Assembly (NCBI GenBank): GCA_020747065.1
Contig: JAGMVK010000003.1
Span: 2,852,001-2,916,000 of the forward strand
Origin: Cadophora sp. MPI-SDFR-AT-0126
Taxonomy: Eukaryota > Ascomycota > Leotiomycetes > Helotiales > Ploettnerulaceae
Reading direction: 5' to 3'
Length of the DNA stretch: 64,000 bases
A program made the position numbers and the translations under genes. The notes beneath the pieces are model-generated. The model was not told the origin of the DNA. It saw nothing but the letters and a program-made list of their open reading frames with translations, and ran no database searches. Of this stretch, positions 13,359 through 24,743 are shown in pieces; position 1 is the first letter of the stretch; every line of letters starts with the position of its first letter.

Positions 13359-13885
13359 TGAGAGGTTTGGTGAGGAGTGAAATTCGAATGGAGTGGATTC
13401 TGTCAAGGAGTTTGAGTGGTGGATTTGTGAGCGTTGCGATTTTGGGGACAGCTCTTCTGCATTTCTGTTTGCTAGCGATTTTCATATGAGGGTATATCTA
13501 GACAACGCTTGCCGAGTATCATTTGCTCATTTCAATTATCGTTTCTACTGGTTGTTTTGCTCTCTCTGTACCATTTTGCACTTTCTCTCGTTGCTTGTAG
13601 GTCTCAGAAGGAAAGCCGGGAATACCACGATGGACTGGACATTTGACGCGAGCGGGTGAGGATGGTCCTCTAGTCGAGCAGCGTTCGTTCTCGCTTGTTG
13701 GAAATTTTGATCTTAAGGCTCACCTTGAAGGGGTCCAGCCCACAGGTGGTCGTTGGTGAATTGTCATGAAGTGGCCTATCTACAGATCACTTATCTCCAG
13801 CCTCGTTGTTCTCCTTGAGCTTTCTCATCATCATCTCCACGAACCCTCAAAACACCATTGAATCGATCTGAGAAGCTGATGTCTC
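13359..13885. other. Intergenic region upstream of the BTB gene
   Basis: About 530 bp without a credible ORF. It carries the 3' end of the Arg/Pro-rich gene and the promoter of the BTB gene at 13886. No specific element recognised. Confidence 0.4.
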
Positions 13886-14716
13886 ATGTCTGACACCGAT
13901 TCAGCCTCCGCAGACGCGGTCACGTCGAGATCTTCTAGTTCCCCAAGAGATGATCCGGTCCGCAAGAAGCAGAAAACGGAATTGGCTACGTTCTCGTAAG
14001 TCTCAGACAATCAACCTGGGTGTTGTGACTGCTTGCAGCAGTAGCATGCAGCAGGTGACTGACCTTCGAGGAATTCTCATGCTGACCTAAATAGCGATGG
14101 CAAATCCCTCGTCATCTTCATTGTTGGCCCAGACCCGAATCCCACAGAGTTTCTGATTCACAAGGAGGTGGTTTGCCACCACTCTGACGTGCTCGCCGCT
14201 GCCTTCAACAGTGCTTTTCAGGAAGGACAAACTCAGACATATCGACTCGAGGATACAACAGAACGTGCATTCAAGCTGTTCATGCAATGGCTATATTCGC
14301 AGAAGTTTATGCTAATTCGTACTGGACCGGACTTTGAATCCAACATCGAGGAAAATCCTGAAGCAGCGGCCAGCGAAGACATGAGCCTGGTGGAATTGTG
14401 GGTTCTCGCTGACAAATTTGGGATGCCTCATCTACAAAACGACGCTCTCGATGCCATGGACCTCATCTTCTGCAATGCTGGAGAATGGCTTCGCATACCC
14501 ACTTATCGCTACATCTACGAGAATACGGCAAAGGATAGCCCCCTTCGCCAGTATACTCTCGATCTGTTCATCCAGTACGGAACCGATGACACTCTGCTTA
14601 CCGCTGAAGCGGCCATTCCTGACGAGTTCAAGCGTGATTTGGCTGTTGCATTCATGACGTCTCGGAGGCAAATAGCACCAGAACGTCTCACAGTCACTAC
14701 TTATCACATGTTTTAG
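13886..14716 (+). CDS. BTB/POZ domain protein
   Basis: Fungal BTB/POZ-domain proteins of this short type are protein-interaction modules with mostly unknown partners. Two exons, 13886-13995 and 14095-14716, give 243 residues. The first exon encodes a Ser/Asp-rich N-terminus ending in RKKQKTELATF. The second begins with the BTB fold: SDGKSLVIFIVG, then the hallmark FLIHKEVVCHHSDVLAAAF and FQEGQTQTYRLEDTTERAF, then FMQWLYSQ. The typical C-terminal helix pair follows (LWVLADKFGMPHLQNDALDAM, then KDSPLRQYTLDL). The same motifs recur in the genes at 52128-52954 and 53652-54427, so these are paralogues. The ATG at 13886 is chosen because the one four bases upstream in another frame stops after four codons. 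Confidence 0.88.
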
Positions 14717-17240
14717 GCATCATCTTATTGTATCTTCGGCTCCATGTTGTCCTCTTCTGTGGATACGATGGCAGCATGATGAACCAGTGTTCTTTCTCGG
14801 ATCAGGACAATCATACGGGTACCATCTGCTTTGGATCGGGGGATCTGAACGATGAGAAGTACTTGAATACTATTCACTTCAACCTACACCAATGCAAACA
14901 GTCGTTGTAGCATGGAGGCATTTGCAGAAGGAAACCCCTTGGTAGGATCAAAATTTTCACGAGACAAAATATAGATCCAATCACAACTGCAACACCTAAT
15001 TCTCGTGCCAAGTTCTTGTGTTTTTCCTGGTGCAGCGCAGGCTTTTCCAACGATGGATGTGATAGCTACTTCATAGACTCATCTAAGCCACTTCTTACAC
15101 TACATTATAACTAGCCATTCTATCAAAATCCTGAGCTGATTTTTGCTCTACTAGATTAGGAATGAGATGTCGTAATGACAAGGAGTCAATTATGTCTCGA
15201 TCCGTCTACATTCCCCACTTAGTTGACTCTGAGATGCTCTGAGCGAATCGTACGCGCGAGATAAGGAATGTGAACAAAAGCTTACTGTCAGTCTGTCTGT
15301 CACCGGGTAGGGCTGCACCAACCTGCATTACAATGTATCTCAATCACTGCTTTCACTTGTTTGTAAAGTCGAGTTCTTCTGGATCTTGCCTTTCAATTTC
15401 CCAACTGCTCAATTCAGCCTGCAACTTTCAGCCACCCAAGGGATATCTCCTTGCGCTTGGCTCTTGGCAAGACCTAACAAAAACAGACTAAGGGATACCT
15501 ATCTCATATACTTTATGTATCCGCACCTGACACTCCTTTCCCTGGACACGATATGATATATACAAATAAACATACAAAAGCACAACAAAACATTGAAGCA
15601 CGAGGGAAAATATCGAAATACACGGAGGTGATCAAGCAGAAGGAATTGCCAAGATATTCAACACTTCTCTGGGCAACGCACCAAGAGGCAACGAAAACAA
15701 TGGATTGCAGGAATGCGAGCTTAATTTGGGAACGAAATATATCCCAGTAGGTGAATGGCTTTTGAGTCAAGCAGTCTGGTATCTAAGTCATACTATTCAG
15801 TCTAAGTTTTGTGGCTTAGAACTCGGCCGGCTCCGAGCCACGGACGAGAGCCATTACTAGTACTTACTTCTTTGAGCTAATGTACGAGATTGAAATGTAA
15901 GTTTTAACATTTCCTTTGGGGCTAAGTATTAATCACTAAGGAATCTTCACAGAGTGCTCTGGAGCCAGCGGTTGCTAAAGTCATTGTAAGGTGCAACACC
16001 TTGAGAATATGATAACAGCCGGAGCTATGTTTGCACTTTCGTATGAGCAGAACTTTGACTCTACCATACTGTACCGACGGATGCGATGCTGTGTTATCAA
16101 AGAAGGACTTTCAAAAACCTCGTCGAAGTTCTGGCATAGAGCATCAAGCAGAGAGCCCTACAAGATAGACTTGGTCTTAACTTATCGAGCGTCACCTCGT
16201 GGCCAGGCGTGAAACGAGGAACATATCCTGCGAGACCACAGTTGATTGGCTTGAGAACTTATAAAACGTGGTGCCTCGAATATAATTCTTTCGGATCTCT
16301 CCTGGTCGCTTTATCTGGCCCCTGCTGTCAGGCAATGATCTTGTAGCTATTTTGAGGCGTATTCACTGCATTGGGCACAAAAGGCCATAGCACCTTGTCC
16401 TTGAATATGATCGTGCTTGATCAAAAAACCAGTGTGTTCACATGTGAAGTACATTTGACTTTATATGAAATATGAATACATGACTGATCTGCTAGGAAGC
16501 CTCCATGAAATGGAACATTCGGTTATAGTTTTATTTTACACACTCTGTTGGCTCTGTGCTCTTCGCTTAGTCATGGCTGCGGCCCCACATCTCTAAGGTT
16601 ATTCCCAACTCTATTTCAACTTCTTGCATCCTCGTCCATCCCTGGATCTCATTCCAATCTAGACCCAAGGACCCGGTTTTGGCTGCCCATGCATAATGTG
16701 AGATATTTGAGATCTTCTCTCCCCTGGGCATGCGTTGATATCGTGATCTAGGCAAAATGATCTGAGACCGTCAACAACGCCATGTCGCACAAAGACCACA
16801 CTTTTCCCAAATGCCATAAGATTACTGGCAACGCCATTCCGCGCAGAAGACCATCGCACTCCACAAATGCCATGCGCCTGCCCTCATTTCCCGTAGCTAT
16901 GGATCCGCCGTCCGTCCGCATTCCGCGCTTACACTTCTCCCAGGTGGGAAAAGTCTCAGCTCCAGAATTGCTATCTGATTCGCATGGTTGATATTTAGGG
17001 GAAAAGTCATGTGAGAACAACCATTATGTGATCCACGCCACACGTTCAAGTGAACTGTTCGAGTGCTGAATGGTCGTGGTCTTTCGAACTGTGGAATGCC
17101 AACACCGTTCTGGTGGAAATGCAATGTAGGAGATGGAAGCAAGGAACATCGTGAATCGTTCGTGTATTTACACAAGCTAAAAGGAACGATTATCCGCTGT
17201 CGAAGACAAGGGAACATACACGCCCCAACTGTCGCCCACG
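14717..17240. other. 2.5 kb gene-free interval
   Basis: ORFs on both strands are short and lack family motifs or plausible splice chains. The DNA is of ordinary to slightly AT-rich composition. The last few hundred bases should hold the promoter of the Cys-rich surface-protein gene. I see no tRNA-like cloverleaf and no transposon coding remnant. Confidence 0.4.
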
Positions 17241-20200
17241 ATGAAGTCCATGATCCATGTTGCGAAATGCCTGCTGGCTTCCTTTGTGTTGCTGGCCAGG
17301 CTTGTGTCGTCTGCGGACCTGCTGTTCGTTACAGGTTATGACTTGTATGCAGCCACACAGGCTGTAGCAGCAGGATTTACGATCACTACGGTGCCGCCCG
17401 CAATATTTGAGACGATGACTACCGCTCAATTCTTGGCTTACAGGGCAATTGTTATTGCGGACAACGTAGGTGTTGGCGGTACAACTATGTTCGATTTCTT
17501 GAATAGATCGAAAGCAAATTGGTCACCAGCGATCAGGGGAAACATTATTATGATCGGTCAGTCATTTTTTTTGCGCGTCACTATGTAGCTGATTTTTGGC
17601 AGGAACTGATGAGAATAACCATCCCTCGTACTCGACAAATCTGATCAGGAATGCGATCAACTTCGTTGCTGTGGACCTCACGAAGACAGGGCTATATATC
17701 AGCTTGGGAAGGATAGGAGTATCTGGAATCCAGGACGGCTATCCTTTGAACTTCATGTCATTATTCGGGGCATTTACCATAAGGCCTGCAAGCTATGACA
17801 ACTGCCACATTGTAGCTTCGTCTCCTGCCTTACAAGGCTTAGCGGATAGAGACATATCGAATTGGGGCAACAGCTTGCACGAAGTTGTTTCATCATACCC
17901 GCCAAGTTTTGTCCCACTGGCAATAGCTGTTGGTGTTGGAGGAGTTGGCTCACAGACCTTTGCGGATGGTACCAGTGGTATTCCGTATATTCTCGCTCGT
18001 GGAGTGACGCCATCCGGGTGTGGAGATGGCACCCTTCAGAAAGTCTTGGGAGAAGAGTGCGACGATGGCAATAAAGTCTCTGGCGATGGATGCTCTGCGA
18101 GTTGTAAATGTGAATTTGGTGTGCCACTGGCGGCTGGAGGATGCGCGGCGGCAGTGTGTGGCGATGGTTACTATGCACCCAATAGCGGAGAGCAGTGCGA
18201 CGACAGCAATCGGGTGAACGGCGACGGTTGCTCATCTACTTGCCAATGCGAGGTTGGACGGCCAGATGGATTTGGTGCATGTCAACCATCTCGCTGTGGA
18301 GACGGTGTTTTCAATCCCGCACTGGAGGCATGCGACCCCGGAATCGCCAGCGTCACTGGATGCACAACAAGCTGTCTTTGCAGTAATAGCCTACCGAATG
18401 GCATCGGAGGGTGCGCGGCGCCTGTTTGCGGGGATGGTATTTTCAATCCTGCCGGTGGAGAGCAATGCGACGATGGAAATGCTGTCAATGGAGACGGCTG
18501 TTCATCCACGTGCCTGTGTGAGATTGGATTACCGACTGGATCTGGCGCATGCGCGCCGCCTGTCTGCGGTGACGGGGTGTTCGCTCCAGCGACCGAGCAG
18601 TGTGATCCTGCGATTACTGGCGTTACCGGATGCTCAGTCACCTGTCAGTGTCAGTTCGGCTTGCCTGATGGTGCTGGTGGCTGTTTGCCGGCAGCGTGTG
18701 GAGACGGCATTTATGTTCCTTCCAACGAGCAATGTGAGGACGGCAATACTGTCAATGGAGATGGTTGCTCGTCGTCGTGTCTGTGTGAGATTGGCCTGCC
18801 CAACGGTGCCGGAGGTTGCGCGGCCCCGGTGTGTGGTGATGGAGTTTTCGATCCCGCTACAGAAGCTTGCGAGGTTGCATTAGCAGGGGGAACCCCAGGT
18901 TGCTCAAACACGTGTCAATGCACCATCTCGCTGCCTGACGGCACTGGTCGCTGTAGTCCTCCTGCTTGTGGCGATGGAGTCTTTGACCCGGCCCACGAGC
19001 AGTGTGAAGATGGAAACTTGGTTGCAGGTGACGGTTGTTCTCCGACCTGCGTTTGCGAAATTGGTCTACCTAACGGAGTAGGAGGGTGCCAACCACCGGT
19101 CTGTGGCGACGGTGTCTTTGATCCGGCTACTGAGAGCTGTGATCCTGCAGTCAGCGGAGCTGTTGGCTGCTCTGCTACATGCAACTGTGATTTCAGCTTA
19201 CCCGATGGGCTGGGAGGCTGCGCGGCCCCTGTATGTGGTGATGGCGTCTTCAATAGCGCGGGAGGAGAATCTTGCGATGATGGCAGCATAGTTGCGGGCG
19301 ACGGTTGCTCGCCATCCTGTGCTTGTGAGTTTGGACTTCCTGATGGGCTTGGAGGTTGTAGCCCTCCCGTGTGTGGCGATGGAGTTTTCGACCCCAACAC
19401 GGAGAGTTGCGATTCGGCCATTGCGACAGCGGGAACCTGCTCCCCCACCAGCTGCACTTGTTTATTCAGCCTTCCAGACGGAGCTGGAGGTTGCAGCGCG
19501 CCAGTGTGTGGAGATGGAGTAGTTGCAGCGACGGGTGAGGACTGCGATGGTACCACCGGCTGTTCGTCGGCCTGCCAATGTACCGACGGACTCCCAGATG
19601 GCGCGGGTTTGTGTAGTGCGCCGGTGTGCGGTGACGGCGTCTTCTCTGCTGCAAATGGGGAGGCTTGCGACGATGGCAACTTGGTCGCTGGCGATGGATG
19701 TTCGGCTACATGCACTTGCGAAGTTGGGCTGCCCGACGGCCTTGGTGGTTGCCTTCCACCTGTATGCGGTGACGGCGTTTTTGATCCCGCAACAGAGGCA
19801 TGCGACCCGAATCTCACAGGAGAGACGGTCATCGATTGCTCAAACACCTGCCAATGCACCACAGGCGTCCCGGACGGGCTCGGTGGCTGCCTCCCCTCGA
19901 CCTGTGGCGACGGCATCTTCGATCCGATACTGGAGCAATGCGAGGGTAAACAGCGACGGCTGCAACGCGCTATGTCGCTGCGATAACAGAGTTCTGGATG
20001 GTGTGGGTGGATGTCTCCCGGCCACTTGTGGTGATGGTATATTCCAGCCCGAAGCGGGCGAGCAGTGCGATGGGCCTAACGTACTGGGCTGCTCGGCGAC
20101 CTGTCAATGTTCGTTCACTGCTCCTGATGGCTCTGGAGGCTGTGCAAGCCCTGCATGTGGTGATGGCATATTCCAGGCCATCCTGGGTGAAGAATGCGAC

Positions 20201-22656
20201 GATGGAAACGAGGTTGATGGAGACGGGTGCTCATCGACGTGCCAGTGCGAAACGTCGTCTGTACCTGATGGCCAGGGAGGATGCATTCCAGACTTGGTGA
20301 TGAGCTCTTCAATTCTCTTTTCCTCCGATATCAGCTCGTCGCAAGTATCGACCTCCTTTCAGCCATCAGCATCTAGCAACATATACAGCTCGATCATTTC
20401 AACGATCAACGATATTTCTAGCTCGTTTCAGATATCGACGTCCGCTCAAATATCGGCATCTAGCGAAGTGGGCAGCTCGACAATTACACTAATTGAGAGT
20501 TTTAGCTCGTCGCAGGTACTAACCTCCCTGCAGACGTCTGTGTCTAGTGCAGTAGACAATTCGATAAGCACAGCAATCGATGGTGTCTCCAGTTCGTCTC
20601 AAGCACCAACCTCCTCGCAAACGTTCACGTCCAGCGAGATAGATAGTTTGACAACTACAATTATCGGTATTGTTTCTTCGACTCAAGAACTACCGACTTC
20701 CGCTCAAACGTCAGCATTTAGCGAAGTGGAGAGCTCAACAGCTGTCAGTGGTGGTCCCAGCTCAACTCAAGACTTGACTTCCGTCGAACCGTCAGTCGTT
20801 AGCGAGATAAGCAGCTCGCAAACTATTAGTGATGTTTCCAGCTTCACGCAAATATCTGCTACGTTCCAAACGCCAGTGTCCAGCGATGTGGACAGCACAA
20901 CAATCGTTGGTGAAACTTCTAGTTTGTCTCCAGCATCGACCTCCGTCCAAGTGCCAGGATCCAGTGTCATAGATGGATCAACAACTATCGGTGACATTTC
21001 CAGCCGGACTCAACCACCCACCTCTGTTCAGACTTCAGCGACCAGCCAAGCAGACGTTCCGAGCTCGTCCCAAGGATTGATACCAAGCGAATCGAACAGT
21101 CCAATCGCGAGCACGAGCAGTCCAGTTGTGGGCATACCGTCCACGACGTCGTCCAGTGCAGTATCAATACCAAGCTCATTGGGCGAAGAATTTCGTATCA
21201 CCGTGACCGCTGGAAATCCAAATCTCCGAACCGGGTCGTTTGGCAATGATACGTCGGTGAAAAAGAGGCAAGACGGCCGGCTTTACTTGGCGGCTGCTGC
21301 GGATGGGACGTTCTCCGTTACGGGCACTGAGTGTCAAAGCGTCGTCTTCGACCTGACTTCAGATGGACGTCTCCTTCAAGCCGGAGGTCGTATATTTGCA
21401 CCTGCGGCAGACATACTCGCTGGATCGGGCCCTTTGCAGACGATCAGCATTGATTCTACGGCCGCAGGACAGGATGATGTTTTCTCGATAGTGGGCACGA
21501 ATGTTCAATGGAGCAATACCGCATTTGGAAACATCAATGCTATATTTTCTCTTGATCCTGTATCCAATGCGGTAGAGGTGTTCTACTCTGGTGCTGCACC
21601 GGTTGGAACAGTCATCCAGTTGTCAATAATTCCCGGCGATGGTAAGTTTCAAGGCCAATGGATGAAAACCGGTATTAATGATTGTCTAGCTTGTGTATCT
21701 TCATCAACTCTCCCCCAAAGTACAAGCACTACCAGCGTTGGAATCAGCTCGGAAGCTCTCCCTGCCTCTGCATCACAACTCCAAAGCACTGTGTCCGCTT
21801 CCCAGCCTCTGCAGACTCTCATCAGTAGCGGCAGCGCCACAACGCAAACATCTTCAAGTCCAGCACCGATAACTAGTCCAGGCTATTCAATCATATTGCC
21901 CACAGCTCCTGCCAGCTACACAATTTCCCCGATTGTCATTGCAATTGGTATCGAGATTATCATCAACGTGGAGATTCTGACCACAACAATTGTACTTGCA
22001 GATTCAACTAGTAAGCTCAAAAACACACTCCTAGTCCAAACTAGTTTCTAATTGTCATCCGCAGTAACTTCAACTTATACGTCCACGTGTGACTCTACCA
22101 TTAATGGCGTGTGGAACACACCTGTCCCAGGCTCCCCTTGCTATGTCTGCGAGATGATGAAAGAAGGCATAACCCCTCCTGCGAACATCCCCTTCACCGT
22201 CATATCTGTATGTTTTGATCCCAAGCAGAGTATAGATGAGATGCTAATTATTGGCAGAAACAATGCACAGTCTGCGCCAATGGCGTTCTTCCGACCCCGG
22301 AAGCCGTTGTATATCAAGCATGTGCTACTTGCTCGCCAATACCGTTCAAGAATGTCCCCATCATCGCAGCTGGCGAAGCGCCATCCCTGACACCGCATCA
22401 TGCCATGCCAACAATGGCCGGTTACATCAAGCCTGCGACGTCGCCACCGATCATCATAGGTCCGCCAGATGCAATAAATATGCCTAACACGGTTGTTGTT
22501 GGTCCCAATGTCACGGCTGCTTCAACAAAGGGACTTGCAATCAATACGCCAATGATCAGCACGCCTACGGTTTTTCAAGGATCTGCTTCCAAATTGATTG
22601 AGTTTGGTGGCATGTTCTTCATACTCGTGGTCGGTGCCATCTTTCTGTTCGTATAA
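17241..22656 (+). CDS. GPI-anchored modular Cys-rich surface protein (frame broken once)
   Basis: Five exons (17241-17556, 17603-21641, 21690-22010, 22065-22207, 22258-22656) encode about 1740 residues. Order: signal peptide (1 to about 24, ending LARLVSS); a globular alpha/beta domain (about 25-244) starting ADLLFVTGYDLYAATQAV with IVIADNVGVGG and GLADRDISNWGNSLHE; 17 six-Cys modules (about 245-1000) of the form CGDG...ECDDGN.V.GDGC..TC.CE.GLPDG.GGC, like the Myxococcus Cys-rich/DUF4215 repeat; a Ser/Thr stalk of about 300 residues; a beta-rich domain (about 1300-1450) with VKKRQDGRLYLAAAADG and NVQWSNTAF; a second Ser/Thr region; a small Cys-rich tail; and a terminal hydrophobic segment (FGGMFFILVVGAIFLFV) typical of a GPI signal. 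This predicts a cell-wall or surface adhesin-like protein. Coding length is 1 mod 3 because of a frame break near 19942. The third intron (21642-21689, 48 nt) keeps frame and may be retained. Confidence 0.75.
18019..20290 (+). repeat. 17 tandem six-cysteine modules of the CGDG/GDGC type
   Basis: Each 40-46 residue module starts with CGDG and has six Cys: CGDG, E(Q/A/S)C, GDGC or GC, STC, CxC and GGC. Two subtypes alternate. Type A has C(D/E)DGN.V.GDGC; type B replaces this with CDPxxxxxxGC. By eye the order is A A B A B A B A B A B B A B A B A. Acidic residues in the type A loop resemble a calcium-binding turn, which is inference only. The module matches the bacterial 'Myxococcus cysteine-rich repeat' consensus as I know it. 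Confidence 0.85.
19942..19952 (+). other. Frameshift inside Cys module 15
   Basis: Up to EQCEG the modules read in one frame, which then meets a TAA at 19984-19986. The continuation (NSDGCNALCRC, then modules 16-17 and the whole C-terminus) is in the +1 frame. Against neighbouring modules (ECDDGN.V.GDGC), four residues are missing at the junction less one retained base, consistent with loss of about 11 nt. A GT-AG stretch of 46 nt (19946-19991) would restore the frame if spliced, but it would delete three module cysteines and has a poor acceptor. Confidence 0.75.
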
Positions 22657-23094
22657 GTACAGCTTGGGCGATGTGTTTTTCAGAGGTGGAGTTGTTCTTG
22701 CTGGCGAGGTAGATGTGACCTCGACCATACATTTCTCTATCCACAGGCCAGGCTAGACTTTTTCAGTATATAATTTTAATCTTTGAAGTGACGAAATCTC
22801 TTGAACTTCAGTATACCACACATGCTCTGTGTCTCATCAAATAAGCTAGCTCGTTCAGTCATTGATAAAGGGTGATTCAGGCCAGCGCGCACGGAAACGG
22901 CATCTGGGGACGAAAAGGCAAGTGGCTGGGAAGATTCTATGGGCGTCATGGCAAATGGGATCCGTCTTCATCGACGCTTTCATCTCAGTATATTTTTAGC
23001 AACTATCTCTAGGCAAACTCATCTAAAGGTATCTGAAGGCAACGATCATTCCACTAAAGACAGACGCTGGATTGACTATATTAGTTTCCGATTC

Positions 23095-23470
23095 TCGTTT
23101 TAAATCTTGAATAATATTGACAATCTAGCTTGAAGTATATCTGGGAAAATACTAGAGATACTTATACTCTTAGAATATATCTAGTAAGTTAATTATTTAT
23201 CTAAGGCTAAAGAAGAGCTATAAGGCTTGTAAATAGTTTTTTTATAAATAAGATAATATTTAATATAGTATTTATAGTAAAGGAAGTCTTAGATTCTACT
23301 AGTAGAGCAAAAATTTTTTTACCTAAGCTAGAAACATATTATATTCGCGAGGATATTGAATAAAGGGCGAGAAGAGGAAGAGGAATTATAAAATTGCTCT
23401 TTATTAAGGATATAAAATATTACGTACCTATTCGACGATATAGGTACGAAAATAGATCTTAGAAGTAAAG
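23095..23470. repeat. AT-rich, RIP-like degenerate island
   Basis: This stretch is far richer in A, T and TA dinucleotides than the neighbouring genes (TAATATTTAATATAG, TATATCTAG and similar) and has no ORF. Such islands usually mark repeats mutated by repeat-induced point mutation. It contains a perfect 9-bp inverted repeat, CGTACCTAT at 23423-23431 and ATAGGTACG at 23440-23448, with an 8-nt loop, which could be a transposon-terminal or replication structure. Confidence 0.5.
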
Positions 23471-23528
23471 GATGCCTGCAACTCGATACAACTCTTCATT
23501 TGAGGGCTTGTACCGCCATCTCATGATC

Positions 23529-23676
23529 TTAATTCGAGCCATCTTCAGAAAACACTTCTACTTCAATTCCTCCTTGTAGTCTAAGTGAGGAGAATCTACA
23601 TTTTTGAAGTCTCATAAGACATCCAAATAAGCGTTCAATCCTCACTTGGGCGTATTGAATGAAAGCTCGAAATATA
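23529..23676 (-). pseudogene. Possible DDE-transposase remnant
   Basis: The minus strand reads FRAFIQYAQVRIERLFGCLM followed by RLQKCRFSSLRLQ and a TAA. The segment VRIERLFGCLMRLQKCRF resembles the last conserved helix of HARBI1/IS-type DDE endonucleases (VRIEhxFGxLKxRFxxL). A TGA lies immediately upstream in frame and nothing of the catalytic core is readable. Its location beside an AT-rich island supports a decayed transposon. The match is short and from memory. Confidence 0.3.
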
Positions 23677-23941
23677 GCTCAGTATTATTGATCATTGGCT
23701 GTGCTGAGCTACAGAAGTAATATACCACAATTGTTTAAGCATTTAGCCCGATATCAAGGCTCAGGTACTTGGCACTCAGCTAGAGTAATCTTTTGAAACT
23801 CAATTGATTCTTGAGATAAAGTATTCTCGACACTGCGGACAAGAAATATGACCGTGTAACTTGCACCCGCGAGCGACCTGCTGGAGTGCTCGCTTGAAGC
23901 ATGTGGGATGGCCCGACACTAGCATTGAAATATAATTTTCC

Positions 23942-23969
23942 TTTTTTTTTTTTTTTTTTTTTTTTTTTT
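23942..23969 (+). repeat. T28 homopolymer tract
   Basis: An uninterrupted run of 28 T, followed 11 bases later by a second run of 10 T. It is probably a polymorphic length-unstable tract. A reverse-transcribed poly(A) tail on the minus strand is an alternative, but I see no LINE or SINE body or target-site duplication. Confidence 0.6.
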
Positions 23970-24743
23970 CAAATAGGTGTCTTTTTTTTTCATCAAAATC
24001 AAATGAAAACAGAGCAACCATCCTTCCAGCTTCGTAGTTGGTGGAGACGAGTGGACATTATCACTAAATCATCCCCCTCGACCGTGATGCAGCTGGAAAC
24101 CTTTGAGCGAGTTTCCATGTTTTGATAAATTTCATGACCATCATAACATATTTAGAATTTTCTCAAGAGCATTCCATTTTTTATCGACCCAACATCATGA
24201 ATTTCTCAGTGCATCAATTCCTTTCTTCGACAACCCGCATCCATAGAAAACCTACCTCATCATTTCGGAAAAACAAAGCACATAATGAAATAAAAAGCCT
24301 ACCAAAAAAATCCTGAGACTATCACAGAGTACTCCATTTGGTTAGAGAACCACCTACCGCCCTCTCACACGATGTGCAACCAGATTTCATCGGCCCTCGA
24401 TACACCTCGATGAGAGCATCCCGTCCTTCGCTCAGCCCGAAATGGAAATATCTCTCTCGCTTAAATTCCACGCTTGTTTACGGTCCCAAGCTTCACTTTT
24501 CACGGAGCGTATTTTTTTCGAATAATTATGGCTGCAAGGAAAAAGATAAGAAAAATTAATGTCACGACTAAAAAGATATCGCTTATATGTTCTTTAAATT
24601 CCTCGAATAATTTCCTTTCTTTCTATTCATACACACACAAATCTCACGAACCTCATGAACTTTTACCATCACTCATATCCTTCGACATCACCGATCTCAC
24701 ACAGCACATCTCAAACATTAAATCCAAGGTATCAAGCATCAAA

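Larger units (their letters stand above)
22657..24743. other. 2.1 kb intergenic region with AT-rich island
   Basis: Contains the 3' end of the surface-protein gene, an AT-rich RIP-like island (23095-23470), a possible transposase remnant (about 23529-23676) and a 28-T homopolymer (23942-23969), followed by the leader of the BTB-like gene. An open frame from 24474 to the BTB-like ATG is AT-rich and leader-like, so I start the gene at 24744. Confidence 0.45.

Noticed and set aside
12774..13406. 210-codon minus-strand ORF
   Set aside because: Antisense to the Arg/Pro-rich gene; arises from purine-rich coding strand composition and has no motif.
18915..19916. 333-codon minus-strand ORF with repeated PSPHTG motifs
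   Set aside because: It is the antisense shadow of the Cys-module array; its repeats mirror the modules and no start or splice context supports it.
19946..19991. 46-nt GT-AG segment as a genuine intron in the surface-protein gene
   Set aside because: It restores frame but encodes the expected module residues and would leave an odd number of cysteines; no branch point at a usual distance. A deletion is the simpler reading.
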